A stretch of 5,491 nucleotides of DNA, from assembly GCA_035528235.1 (NCBI GenBank), contig DATKZB010000324.1, forward strand, positions 1 to 5,491, given 5' to 3'. The notes under the pieces are model-generated. The model did no database searches. It was not told where the DNA came from and saw only the letters and a list, made by a program, of their open reading frames with translations. Position 1 is the stretch's first letter. Each line of letters opens with the position of its first letter. This stretch comes from DATKZB01 sp035528235 (GTDB lineage: Bacteria; Planctomycetota; Phycisphaerae; FEN-1346). A program made the translations under genes and the position numbers. This document shows, in pieces, positions 1 to 5,406 of the stretch.

Positions 1-1
1 T

Positions 2-40
2 GGGAAGGCCGCCGCGCGACAAGTTGCGTTGCACGACTAA
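2..40 (+). CDS. Possible 3' end of an upstream plus-strand gene (partial)
   Basis: The frame starting at base 2 reads GKAAARQVALHD and then a TAA stop at 38-40. Nine of these twelve codons end in G or C, as expected for a coding frame in this genome, and a GC-rich hairpin follows about 20 bases later. Twelve residues are too few to recognise a family. The reading could be chance, because other frames are also open across this short stretch. If real, the gene converges on the minus-strand aldolase. Confidence 0.22.
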   Translation, partial: GKAAARQVALHD

Positions 41-60
41 CGGCCCCCCCTTGCTGTGAC

Positions 61-93
61 GGGCCGCGCCGCGGCCTATTCACCGCGCGGCCC
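61..93. terminator. GC-rich hairpin, possible terminator between convergent genes
   Basis: GGGCCGCGC at 61-69 is the exact reverse complement of GCGCGGCCC at 85-93, giving a 9-bp stem with a 15-base loop. It lies about 20 bases after the possible stop at 38-40 and beyond the end of the minus-strand aldolase gene, where a terminator for either strand could sit. No T-run follows on either side, so a classical intrinsic terminator is not shown. In DNA this GC-rich, a stem of this size could also be chance. Confidence 0.3.
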
Positions 94-151
94 CGGCCAC
101 GGGGCGCGGTAATCATAGGGGCAAGCCGCGGCCGTGGCAAGAGGTTCATGT

Positions 152-179
152 GCGCGGCGGGTCCCCGTACCCGCCGCGG
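152..179 (+). repeat. Palindromic hairpin repeat, copy A1 (C/G arm type)
   Basis: Arms CGCGGCGGGT (153-162) and ACCCGCCGCG (169-178) are perfect reverse complements around the loop CCCCGT (163-168). This is one of four copies of the same element in the window. It faces copy A2 (its reverse complement in loop sequence) across a 15-base spacer. It lies 3' of the aldolase gene in an intergenic region. It resembles REP/BIME-type palindromic repeats in layout, but I do not recognise a named family. Confidence 0.85.
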
Positions 180-193
180 TAAGCCGAACATCC

Positions 194-223
194 TGCGCGG
201 TGGGTGCGGGGACCCACCGCGCA
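194..223 (-). repeat. Palindromic hairpin repeat, copy A2 (T/A arm type)
   Basis: Arms TGCGCGGTGGGT (194-205) and ACCCACCGCGCA (212-223) pair perfectly over 12 bp around loop GCGGGG (206-211). Read on the minus strand the loop is CCCCGC, so the copy is inverted relative to A1. Compared with A1, one arm base is T instead of C and its partner is A instead of G, so pairing is kept. It ends 16 bases beyond the aldolase stop codon and could help end or protect that transcript. No T-run follows on the minus strand. Confidence 0.85.
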
Positions 224-239
224 AAGTGGCGCTGTAGCC

Positions 240-887
240 CTACCCGGCCCGGGCCTTGGTGACCTCGTAGCGGAACCGGCCGGCGAGGTCCGTCAGCCGG
301 TCCCAGTCGCCCGCGGCGATGGCCTTCGTCTCGACCAGGGCCGACCCGGCGCCCAGCATCACGGCCCCTGCGCGGATGAACGGCCCGGCGGTCTCCAAGT
401 CGACGCCGCCGGTCGGCATGAGTTTCAGCAGCGGCATGGGCGCCAGCAGGGCCTTGAGATACTCGGGACCGCCCACGCTCGCCGGGAAGACCTTGATGAC
501 GTCGGCCCCAAGCGCGTGGGCCTGGAAGACCTCGGTGGGCGTATACGCCCCGGGAATGACCACCACGTCGAGCGAACGGGCCGCCATGACGACCTCCGGC
601 ACCAGCACCGGCCCGACGACGAACCGGGCACCGGCGTCGACGGCATCGTCGACCTGGCGCGGCTCGATGACGCTGCCCACGCCCACGAGCACATCCTCGC
701 CGAACGTCTCGGCCAGGCGCCGGATGCCGTCGATCGCACCGGGCACCGTCATGGTGACCTCGACGATCGGCACCCCGCCGGCCGCCAGGGCCTTGGCCAC
801 GTCGACCAGGACGTCGGCCGATTTGGCCCGGACCACCGGCACGATTCCCACGCTGCACAGGGTCTTCAGAACCTCGTCGCGCGTCAT
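240..887 (-). CDS. eda: KDPG/KHG aldolase (2-dehydro-3-deoxy-phosphogluconate aldolase / 4-hydroxy-2-oxoglutarate aldolase)
   Basis: A 215-residue cytoplasmic class I aldolase, the usual length for the family. It is expected to split 2-keto-3-deoxy-6-phosphogluconate into pyruvate and glyceraldehyde 3-phosphate, the last step of the Entner-Doudoroff and uronate pathways. Visible family motifs are VEVTM (42-46) with the general acid/base Glu43, GVGSVIEP (69-76), PGAYTPTE (112-119), IKVFPAS (131-137) with the Schiff-base Lys132, PTGGVDL (158-164), then GAGSALV and WDRLTDLA near the C-terminus. The Arg that follows the catalytic Glu in E. coli Eda is Thr47 here. As I recall it, Thermotoga-type enzymes have the same change. 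The start at 887 is chosen because AAGGAG lies 8 bases upstream. An in-frame GTG at 896-894 overlaps that ribosome site. Substrate could be KDPG, KHG or a related keto-deoxy sugar phosphate; sequence alone does not decide. The gene appears monocistronic, bracketed by paired hairpin repeats. Confidence 0.93.
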   Translation of the reverse strand: MTRDEVLKTLCSVGIVPVVRAKSADVLVDVAKALAAGGVPIVEVTMTVPGAIDGIRRLAETFGEDVLVGVGSVIEPRQVDDAVDAGARFVVGPVLVPEVVMAARSLDVVVIPGAYTPTEVFQAHALGADVIKVFPASVGGPEYLKALLAPMPLLKLMPTGGVDLETAGPFIRAGAVMLGAGSALVETKAIAAGDWDRLTDLAGRFRYEVTKARAG

Positions 888-895
888 GGCGTACA

Positions 896-901
896 CTCCT
901 T
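896..901 (-). promoter_or_regulatory. Shine-Dalgarno site that fixes the aldolase start
   Basis: Read on the minus strand this is AAGGAG, followed by an 8-base spacer and ATG at 887-885. The alternative in-frame GTG at 896-894 uses the last G of this motif and therefore cannot use it. This argues for the shorter 215-residue protein. An AT-richer leader extends to about base 960, but no convincing -35/-10 pair was found in it. Confidence 0.8.
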
Positions 902-970
902 GTCTGGTCCCGCCAGCGATGGGGGGAAACTCTACAGCGCTTTAAGATTGCGTATTCACACCACCACTTG

Positions 971-1000
971 GGCGCGGTGGGTCCCCGTACCCACCGCGCC
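971..1000 (+). repeat. Palindromic hairpin repeat, copy B1 (T/A arm type)
   Basis: Arms GGCGCGGTGGGT (971-982) and ACCCACCGCGCC (989-1000) are perfect 12-bp reverse complements around loop CCCCGT (983-988). The loop matches A1, while the arms match A2. It lies between the end of the TPR gene and the start of the aldolase gene, both on the minus strand, and faces copy B2 across 20 bases. Confidence 0.85.
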
Positions 1001-1020
1001 AACCCGCAGTTGGACCTCGA

Positions 1021-1048
1021 GCGCGGCGGGTGCGGGGACCCGCCGCGC
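1021..1048 (-). repeat. Palindromic hairpin repeat, copy B2 (C/G arm type)
   Basis: Arms GCGCGGCGGGT (1021-1031) and ACCCGCCGCGC (1038-1048) pair perfectly over 11 bp around loop GCGGGG (1032-1037). The loop matches A2 and the arms match A1. It begins 48 bases beyond the TPR stop codon, so like A2 it is the first hairpin a minus-strand transcript meets after a gene. A role in transcript ending or 3' stability is possible; no T-run follows. Confidence 0.85.
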
Positions 1049-1096
1049 AAGAACGCAACGTTAAACTGCTCTACCCGACATCGCCCGGGGAGGCAA

Positions 1097-2086
1097 CTAC
1101 TTCATGGCCTCGAGCAGCCGCTTGGCCTCGGCCGCCTGGGGCGTCTTGGGGAACTCCGAGAGGATCTTCATGCAATACTGTTTGGCCGACTCGAACCGCC
1201 CGGCCCGGAAATAGTTGTTCGCCAGGCCGAGCCACTCGCGGGCCTCTTCGGCGGCCTGGGCCCGCTTGATGCGGGCCATGAGTGCGGCGTCCTTTTCGAG
1301 TCGCTCGCGCGCGGCAGCGGCCTTGCGGCCGGGGTCGGTGTCGGCCCCCTCCTGGGCCACGCGGCCATAGATCTCGTAGGCCTCGGCCAGTTTCTCGATG
1401 CGGGCGGCGCGGCGCTCGGCGGGCGTCAACTCCTTCTCGGTGACGGCAGCGGTCTGGACGCCATCGGGCTTCTTTTCGGGCGGCTTGGTGGGCAGTTTCG
1501 ATACGGGCTTCTCGGGCGACTCGGTCGGCTGGGGCGCGGGGTCCGGCGGCTTGGCGAGGGCCGCGGCTTCGGCCTCGAGGGTCTCGGCCCGGGCCAGGTC
1601 CTCGGTCAGGCGGGCCGCCTTGAGGGTGGCCTGGAACTTCGGGTCGCCCTCCAGTTGCCGCAACAGGGCCCCGGCCTCCTTCGCCGGGTACAGGCCGAAG
1701 TAGGTCCGGGCGATGCGCCTGAGTTCGCTGATGCCGGCCGTGGGCGCCTCGCCGGAGAGGAAGTCGCGGGCCACGAGGAGTTCCTTGCGGGCCTCCTCGG
1801 TGATGATCTTGAGTTCGTTGAAGGCCTTCTCGGGATACGGCGAGTCTATCCGCATGGACTCCATCTTGGCGCAGCGCAGGAGGAACCGGACGGCGTTCGT
1901 CTGGTCGCCGGCGGCGCGGGCCTTCATGCCTTCCTTGAAGGTTTCCTCGGCCTTTTCGCGCCAGCGTTCGCGCGCAGCGTCGGGGTGTTCCTCAATGACA
2001 CCCATGCCGACGCCCCCCCGCGCGGGCGCCGGCGCCGCCAGCGCCGCGAGCGCGACCAGGAGGCAGGCGGCGGCGATTCGTCTCAT
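1097..2086 (-). CDS. Secreted TPR-repeat protein with proline-rich linker, function unknown
   Basis: A 329-residue protein with a clear signal peptide: MRR, then a hydrophobic Ala/Leu/Val stretch to about residue 19, with likely cleavage near 22 (APAPA/RGG). No lipobox Cys lies at the cleavage site, so it is probably periplasmic rather than a lipoprotein. The N-terminal half is charged and helical, with a TPR-like unit at about 46-75 (AEETFKEGMKARAAGD). Residues about 180-210 are a Pro/Lys/Glu-rich flexible linker. The C-terminal part is helical and ends in a recognisable TPR unit at about 285-329 (WLGLANNYFRAGRFESAKQY, then FPKTPQAAEAKRLLE), resembling the tails of BamD/YbgF-like and planctomycete TPR proteins. 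A scaffold or protein-binding role in the envelope is an inference. The ATG lies 2 bases after the stop of the DUF2617-like gene with no strong ribosome site of its own, so translation is probably coupled to it. Confidence 0.8.
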   Translation of the reverse strand: MRRIAAACLLVALAALAAPAPARGGVGMGVIEEHPDAARERWREKAEETFKEGMKARAAGDQTNAVRFLLRCAKMESMRIDSPYPEKAFNELKIITEEARKELLVARDFLSGEAPTAGISELRRIARTYFGLYPAKEAGALLRQLEGDPKFQATLKAARLTEDLARAETLEAEAAALAKPPDPAPQPTESPEKPVSKLPTKPPEKKPDGVQTAAVTEKELTPAERRAARIEKLAEAYEIYGRVAQEGADTDPGRKAAAARERLEKDAALMARIKRAQAAEEAREWLGLANNYFRAGRFESAKQYCMKILSEFPKTPQAAEAKRLLEAMK

Positions 2087-2088
2087 GG

Positions 2089-2628
2089 CTACACCCGTTC
2101 AATCAGGGTCTGCGTCCGCAGGATCGTGTTCTCGGCCGGAAAACCGTGCCACACGTGCACCAGCAGGCCCGCCCCCCGAGGCTCCGGAACGGCGTACGAG
2201 AAGGCCCGCTTGCCGGCCTGGCGCGGCCCGTCGTCGAAGAGGTGCCCCTGCCGGGCCGACGCCAACAGGTCCTCGGCCTCCCGCAGATACGTCTCGGGCG
2301 ACGTGGCGTCGACCTGGTACGCCATCTGGTAGACCAGTGCCCCCCGGGTCTCGAGGCGGTACTCGCGGTCTCCGGCCAGGTCGACCGTCCGGGCCAGCCC
2401 CCGCTTGGGCAACTCGGTGTCTCGCGGCGCGATGACCTCGGCAATGGTGTTGGGGCCGTCGGCGAACGTGATGACGTGGCCGCCCTCGATCAGCCAGACC
2501 TCGCTCTGGAACGCGGCATGGCCGAGACTGCACCGGGCCCGGATGTCAAAGAACTCCGGGTGCAGCGCCCGCAGGAACACGCTCAGGCGCAGGTCCGTGA
2601 CCGTCAGTTGTCGCTCGCCGCCTTCCAT
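2089..2628 (-). CDS. DUF2617-like protein, function unknown
   Basis: A 179-residue soluble protein without signal peptide or membrane segment. I place it in the DUF2617 family from memory of its pattern: LHPEFFDI (22-29) near the N-terminus, EVWLIEGGHVITF (43-55), YQMAYQVD (100-107), and the ending VWHGFPAENTILRTQTLIE (159-177). The family also occurs in actinobacteria, and its function is not known. The start at 2628 is supported by AAGGAG 6 bases upstream. It is the first gene of a two-gene unit with the secreted TPR protein, and a TTGGCG-N17-TATAAT promoter lies directly upstream. The family call needs a profile search; the coding call itself is secure. Confidence 0.75.
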   Translation of the reverse strand: MEGGERQLTVTDLRLSVFLRALHPEFFDIRARCSLGHAAFQSEVWLIEGGHVITFADGPNTIAEVIAPRDTELPKRGLARTVDLAGDREYRLETRGALVYQMAYQVDATSPETYLREAEDLLASARQGHLFDDGPRQAGKRAFSYAVPEPRGAGLLVHVWHGFPAENTILRTQTLIERV

Positions 2629-2634
2629 GGTGGT

Positions 2635-2640
2635 CTCCTT
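2635..2640 (-). promoter_or_regulatory. Shine-Dalgarno site of the DUF2617-like gene
   Basis: On the minus strand AAGGAG is followed by ACCACC and ATG, a 6-base spacer. It touches the predicted -10 box with only two bases between them, so a transcript from that promoter would begin at or inside this site. Confidence 0.75.
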
Positions 2641-2642
2641 GT

Positions 2643-2671
2643 ATTATACGAATCGGCTACCCACGCGCCAA
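2643..2671 (-). promoter_or_regulatory. Sigma-70-type promoter for the DUF2617-TPR unit
   Basis: Read on the minus strand, TTGGCG (2671-2666, four of six matches to TTGACA) is followed by exactly 17 bases and a perfect TATAAT (2648-2643). This is one of the few AT-rich spots in the window and lies in the divergent intergenic region. The predicted start of transcription, about 7 bases past the -10 box, falls near 2636, which would leave a leader of only about 8-10 bases that cuts into the ribosome site. Confidence 0.55.
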
Positions 2672-2697
2672 AGCGTGATTCGATTCGCGGCCTTTGC

Positions 2698-2748
2698 CCG
2701 CGAAGGAGGGCAAGCGGGGTTCCGCTTGACTTTCGCCGCCCTCCGCGG
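2698..2748 (+). other. Possible leader hairpin upstream of the GH116-like gene
   Basis: Nested complementary segments are seen. CAAGCGG (2711-2717) pairs with CCGCTTG (2722-2728) around a GGTT loop. GGAGGG (2705-2710) pairs with CCCTCC (2739-2744), and CCGC (2698-2701) with GCGG (2745-2748), leaving a three-base bulge on the left and about ten unpaired bases on the right. It ends 42 bases before the GH116 start codon. It contains TTGACT (2726-2731), a -35-like hexamer without a good -10 partner. If transcribed it could be a leader structure; it may equally be chance in GC-rich DNA. Confidence 0.3.
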
Positions 2749-2778
2749 TCTGCTGGTGCCCGCACCACCTGGCCCGAA

Positions 2779-2782
2779 AGGA
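2779..2782 (+). promoter_or_regulatory. Shine-Dalgarno core of the GH116-like gene
   Basis: AGGA, within GAAAGGAA, lies 8 bases before ATG at 2791. The reading frame stays open for 215 codons upstream, but that part overlaps the antisense DUF2617-like gene and its promoter and does not resemble the GH116 family. This site and the family start set the beginning at 2791. Confidence 0.75.
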
Positions 2783-2790
2783 ACGCGCCG

Positions 2791-5406
2791 ATGGCACTCA
2801 CCAAGGTCTACCGCCGAGAGGCCCTGCGGGCCATCGCCATGCCGCTGGGAGGCATCGGCACCGGCACCATCGCCCTGGCCGGCGACGGCAGCCTGCGGCA
2901 ATGGCAGATCCAGAACCAAGCCAACCATGCCGCGTGCGTCCCGCACTCGTTCTTCGCCATCTGGGCCAGGACCGACCGATCCCCCGGCGCGACCGCGCGG
3001 GTCCTCCAGTCGGCTGCGCTGTACGACACCAAGGGCCCCCCCGCCCCGCCGACGTCGAGCGACCACGTCGTCCCGCCGGCGCACCGCGACCTCCTGGCCC
3101 GGTTGCCGGGCGTCGAGGCCACCGAGTTTGTGGGGCGCTACCCCATTGCCGAGGTCACGTACCGCGACGCGGCGCTGCCGGTGGACGTGACGCTGGAGGC
3201 GCTGAGCCCGTTCATTCCGCTGGAGGCCGAGGACTCGGGCCTGCCGGCCGTCGTCTTCACGTTCCGCGTCGCCAACCGGACCGACCGCAAGGTGTTTGCC
3301 ACCCTCGCCGCGACGCTCCAGAACGCCGTCGGCTGGGACACCGCCGCGCCGATTACGGGCGTGCGGTGCGCGGCCTACGGCGGCAACGTCAACTCGCTGG
3401 TGCGGCTGGGCGGCCTGACGGCCGTCTCGATGACCACGACCCGCCTGGGCGAGGACCACGAGCAATACGGATCGATGGTCCTGGCAGCCCCCAACCCCGA
3501 CGCCGGTGGCCTGACCCACTGGGACGACCTGGACGCCTTCTGGGCCGACTTTTCGGCCGACGGCGCCCTGACCGGCGGCGCCGACCCCGGCCCCAGCCGG
3601 CCGGGGCGAACGTGGAACGCCGCCCTCGCCCCGCGCCTGGAACTCGAGGCCGGCGAGATTCGCACCGTCACGTTCGTCATCGCGTGGCACTTCCCCAACC
3701 GGTGCATGAACTGGGACCAGCACTGGTCGCCGGCCCAGGACGCCAAGAGCCGCTTCCACCTGGGCAACCGGTACGCCAAGCGGTTCCGCTCGGCGCTCGA
3801 CGTGGCCCGGTACGTGGCCGAGGACCTGGAGCGCCTGGCCGGGGCCACGCGCCTCGCCCGCGACACGTTCTACGACACGACCCTGCCCTACCCGCTCATC
3901 GACGCGGTCACCAGCCAGATGAGCATCGCCCGGACGCCCACGTGCCTGTGGACCGAGGACGGACAGTTCCTGGGTTTCGAGGGATGCTGCGGCGCCTCGA
4001 CCGGTTGGGCCGGGGCCACCGGCGGGTGTTGCCCCATGTCCTGCACCCACGTGTGGAACTACGAGATGGCCGTGGCCCGGCTCTTTCCGGACCTCGAGCG
4101 GACGATGCGCGAGGCCGAGTGGACCGTCCAGCAGGCCCCCGAGGGCTACCTGCCACACCGGCTCGTCATGCCCCTCTACCTGCCGCGACCCTGGGACCGC
4201 GACATCGGCGGGCCCGAGAAACCGGCGCTCGACGGCCTGTTGGGCGCCGTCCTGAAGACCTGCCGCGAGTACCGCGCCTGCGGCAACGGCGAGTGGCTGC
4301 GCGGCCTGTGGCCGCACGTCCGCCGCGCGGTCGAGTACGTCTGGCGCGAGCACGACCCCAAACGGACCGGCATCATCGCCAACGAGCAGCCCAACACCTA
4401 CGACGTCTCCATCTGGGGCGCGAACACGTTTATCGGCACGCTGTACCTGGCGGCCCTTCGCGCGGCCGAACAGATGGCCGGCCTGTGCGGCGAACCGGAT
4501 TTTGCGGCCGAGTGCCGCACGGTCTTTCGGCGCGGACGCCAGGACCTCGACGCCCGGCTCTACAGCGGCGAGTACTACGTCCAGGACGTCGACCTGAAGG
4601 CCCATCCCGAGCAGGCCTGGGCCGCCGGATGCCACAGCGACCAGTTGCTCGGCCAGTGGTGGGCACACGTGCTCGACTTAGGTCACGTCCTGCCGGCGGC
4701 GCACGTGGCAAAGGCCGCCGCGGCGATCGTGCGGCACAACTTCCGGCAGGGGTTCAAGGGGTTCCGGCAGGCGCCGCGGGTGTTCGTGACCGACCAGGAC
4801 GCCGGCCTTCTCATCTGCACCTGGCCCAAGGGCGGCCGGCCCAAGGTGCCGACGCTCTACTCCGACGAGGTCTGGACCGGCATCGAGTACGAGGTGGCAG
4901 GCCTGTTGCTGTTCGAGGGCAAGACAGGGCCGGCCCTCAAGATCATCAAGGCCGTCCGCGCCCGATACGACGGACGCAAGCAGAACCCGTGGAACGACAT
5001 CGAATGCGGCGACCATTACGTCCGGGCCATGGCCTCGTGGGCCCTGCTGGAGGCCGCCTCGGGATACACCTACGACGCCGGGGCCGCCGACATCGGCTTC
5101 GCGCCGGTCCTCGCGCCCAAGGATTACCGCGCCGCGTTCGTCGCCCGCGACGGGTGGGGTACCTTCGCCCAGAAGGCGACCGTCCGGCGGCAGACGGCCG
5201 AGGTGCGGTTGGCGCGCGGCACGCTCGAAGTCCGGACGCTGCGTCTGAAACCCCTGCTCAAGAAGGTGAAGTCCGTGACCGTGACCGTGGACGGCAAGAC
5301 GCTCAAGGCCAGGTCGCAGGACGCCGACGGCCGGCTGTCCGTGTCGCCCTCGCGTAAACTCGTCCTTCGCGCCGGCCAGACGCTTACCGTCACCCTATCC
5401 GGATAG
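2791..5406 (+). CDS. GH116 / DUF608-family glycoside hydrolase-like protein (non-lysosomal glucosylceramidase related)
   Basis: An 871-residue protein with no signal peptide or membrane segment, so probably cytoplasmic. The N-terminal beta domain (about 1-300) opens with PLGGIGTG (18-25) and GDGSLRQWQIQN (31-42), the hallmark of the GH116 N-terminal domain. The alpha-helical DUF608 domain (about 340-780) shows CTHVWNYE (418-425), LFPDLERTMRE, QPNTYD (533-538), GCHSDQLLGQWWAH (613-626), DEVWTGIEYE (692-701) and NPWNDIECGDHY (732-743). GWGTF (788-792) begins a short C-terminal beta region that ends in LSG. Asp538 aligns with the region of the acid/base Asp in GBA2-type enzymes. The nucleophile is less clear; Glu397 in FEGCC is the candidate. 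A Cys cluster (399, 400, 413, 414, 418) surrounds it. Family members act on beta-glucosides or xylosides; the substrate here cannot be named. The gene is read divergently from DUF2617 and overlaps the sulfatase end by 12 bases. Confidence 0.88.
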   Translation: MALTKVYRREALRAIAMPLGGIGTGTIALAGDGSLRQWQIQNQANHAACVPHSFFAIWARTDRSPGATARVLQSAALYDTKGPPAPPTSSDHVVPPAHRDLLARLPGVEATEFVGRYPIAEVTYRDAALPVDVTLEALSPFIPLEAEDSGLPAVVFTFRVANRTDRKVFATLAATLQNAVGWDTAAPITGVRCAAYGGNVNSLVRLGGLTAVSMTTTRLGEDHEQYGSMVLAAPNPDAGGLTHWDDLDAFWADFSADGALTGGADPGPSRPGRTWNAALAPRLELEAGEIRTVTFVIAWHFPNRCMNWDQHWSPAQDAKSRFHLGNRYAKRFRSALDVARYVAEDLERLAGATRLARDTFYDTTLPYPLIDAVTSQMSIARTPTCLWTEDGQFLGFEGCCGASTGWAGATGGCCPMSCTHVWNYEMAVARLFPDLERTMREAEWTVQQAPEGYLPHRLVMPLYLPRPWDRDIGGPEKPALDGLLGAVLKTCREYRACGNGEWLRGLWPHVRRAVEYVWREHDPKRTGIIANEQPNTYDVSIWGANTFIGTLYLAALRAAEQMAGLCGEPDFAAECRTVFRRGRQDLDARLYSGEYYVQDVDLKAHPEQAWAAGCHSDQLLGQWWAHVLDLGHVLPAAHVAKAAAAIVRHNFRQGFKGFRQAPRVFVTDQDAGLLICTWPKGGRPKVPTLYSDEVWTGIEYEVAGLLLFEGKTGPALKIIKAVRARYDGRKQNPWNDIECGDHYVRAMASWALLEAASGYTYDAGAADIGFAPVLAPKDYRAAFVARDGWGTFAQKATVRRQTAEVRLARGTLEVRTLRLKPLLKKVKSVTVTVDGKTLKARSQDADGRLSVSPSRKLVLRAGQTLTVTLSG
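5395..5406. repeat. Perfect 12-bp palindrome forming both stop codons of convergent genes
   Basis: CTATCCGGATAG is identical on both strands. On the plus strand it ends the GH116-like gene as CTA-TCC-GGA-TAG; on the minus strand the same bases end the sulfatase-like gene. Both proteins therefore finish Leu-Ser-Gly-stop. The two genes overlap by exactly these 12 bases. Confidence 0.85.

Noticed and set aside
747..749. Loss of the Arg that follows the catalytic Glu in E. coli Eda (Thr47 here) as a sign of altered activity.
   Set aside because: From memory, the Thermotoga maritima-type KDPG aldolase has the same Thr-x-Pro pattern and is active, so the change is a normal family variant.
888..896. 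A GTG start at 896 giving a three-residue longer aldolase.
   Set aside because: The GTG overlaps the AAGGAG ribosome site, which has ideal 8-base spacing to the ATG at 887.
152..1048. A CRISPR array or insertion sequence ends formed by the repeated hairpins.
   Set aside because: There are only two pairs with short unequal spacers, separated by a normal aldolase gene. There is no transposase, no target-site duplication visible, and no cas gene.
2726..2754. A plus-strand promoter with TTGACT at 2726-2731 for the GH116-like gene.
   Set aside because: The -35-like hexamer is good, but at 17-base spacing the -10 position reads TCTGCT, only three of six matches, and no better box lies nearby.
2146..2790. 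A 215-codon in-frame extension upstream of the GH116-like start.
   Set aside because: It overlaps the DUF2617-like gene on the other strand, has no GH116 similarity, and ignores the AGGA site 8 bases before the ATG at 2791, which is followed directly by the family N-terminus.
2644..4668. A 674-codon open frame on the minus strand opposite the GH116-like gene, and a 454-codon plus-strand frame at 968-2332 opposite the TPR gene.
   Set aside because: Both lie antisense to genes with recognisable family motifs. Their translations are low-complexity Gly/Arg/Pro/Val-rich and show no domain. Long antisense frames are expected where third codon positions are nearly all G or C.
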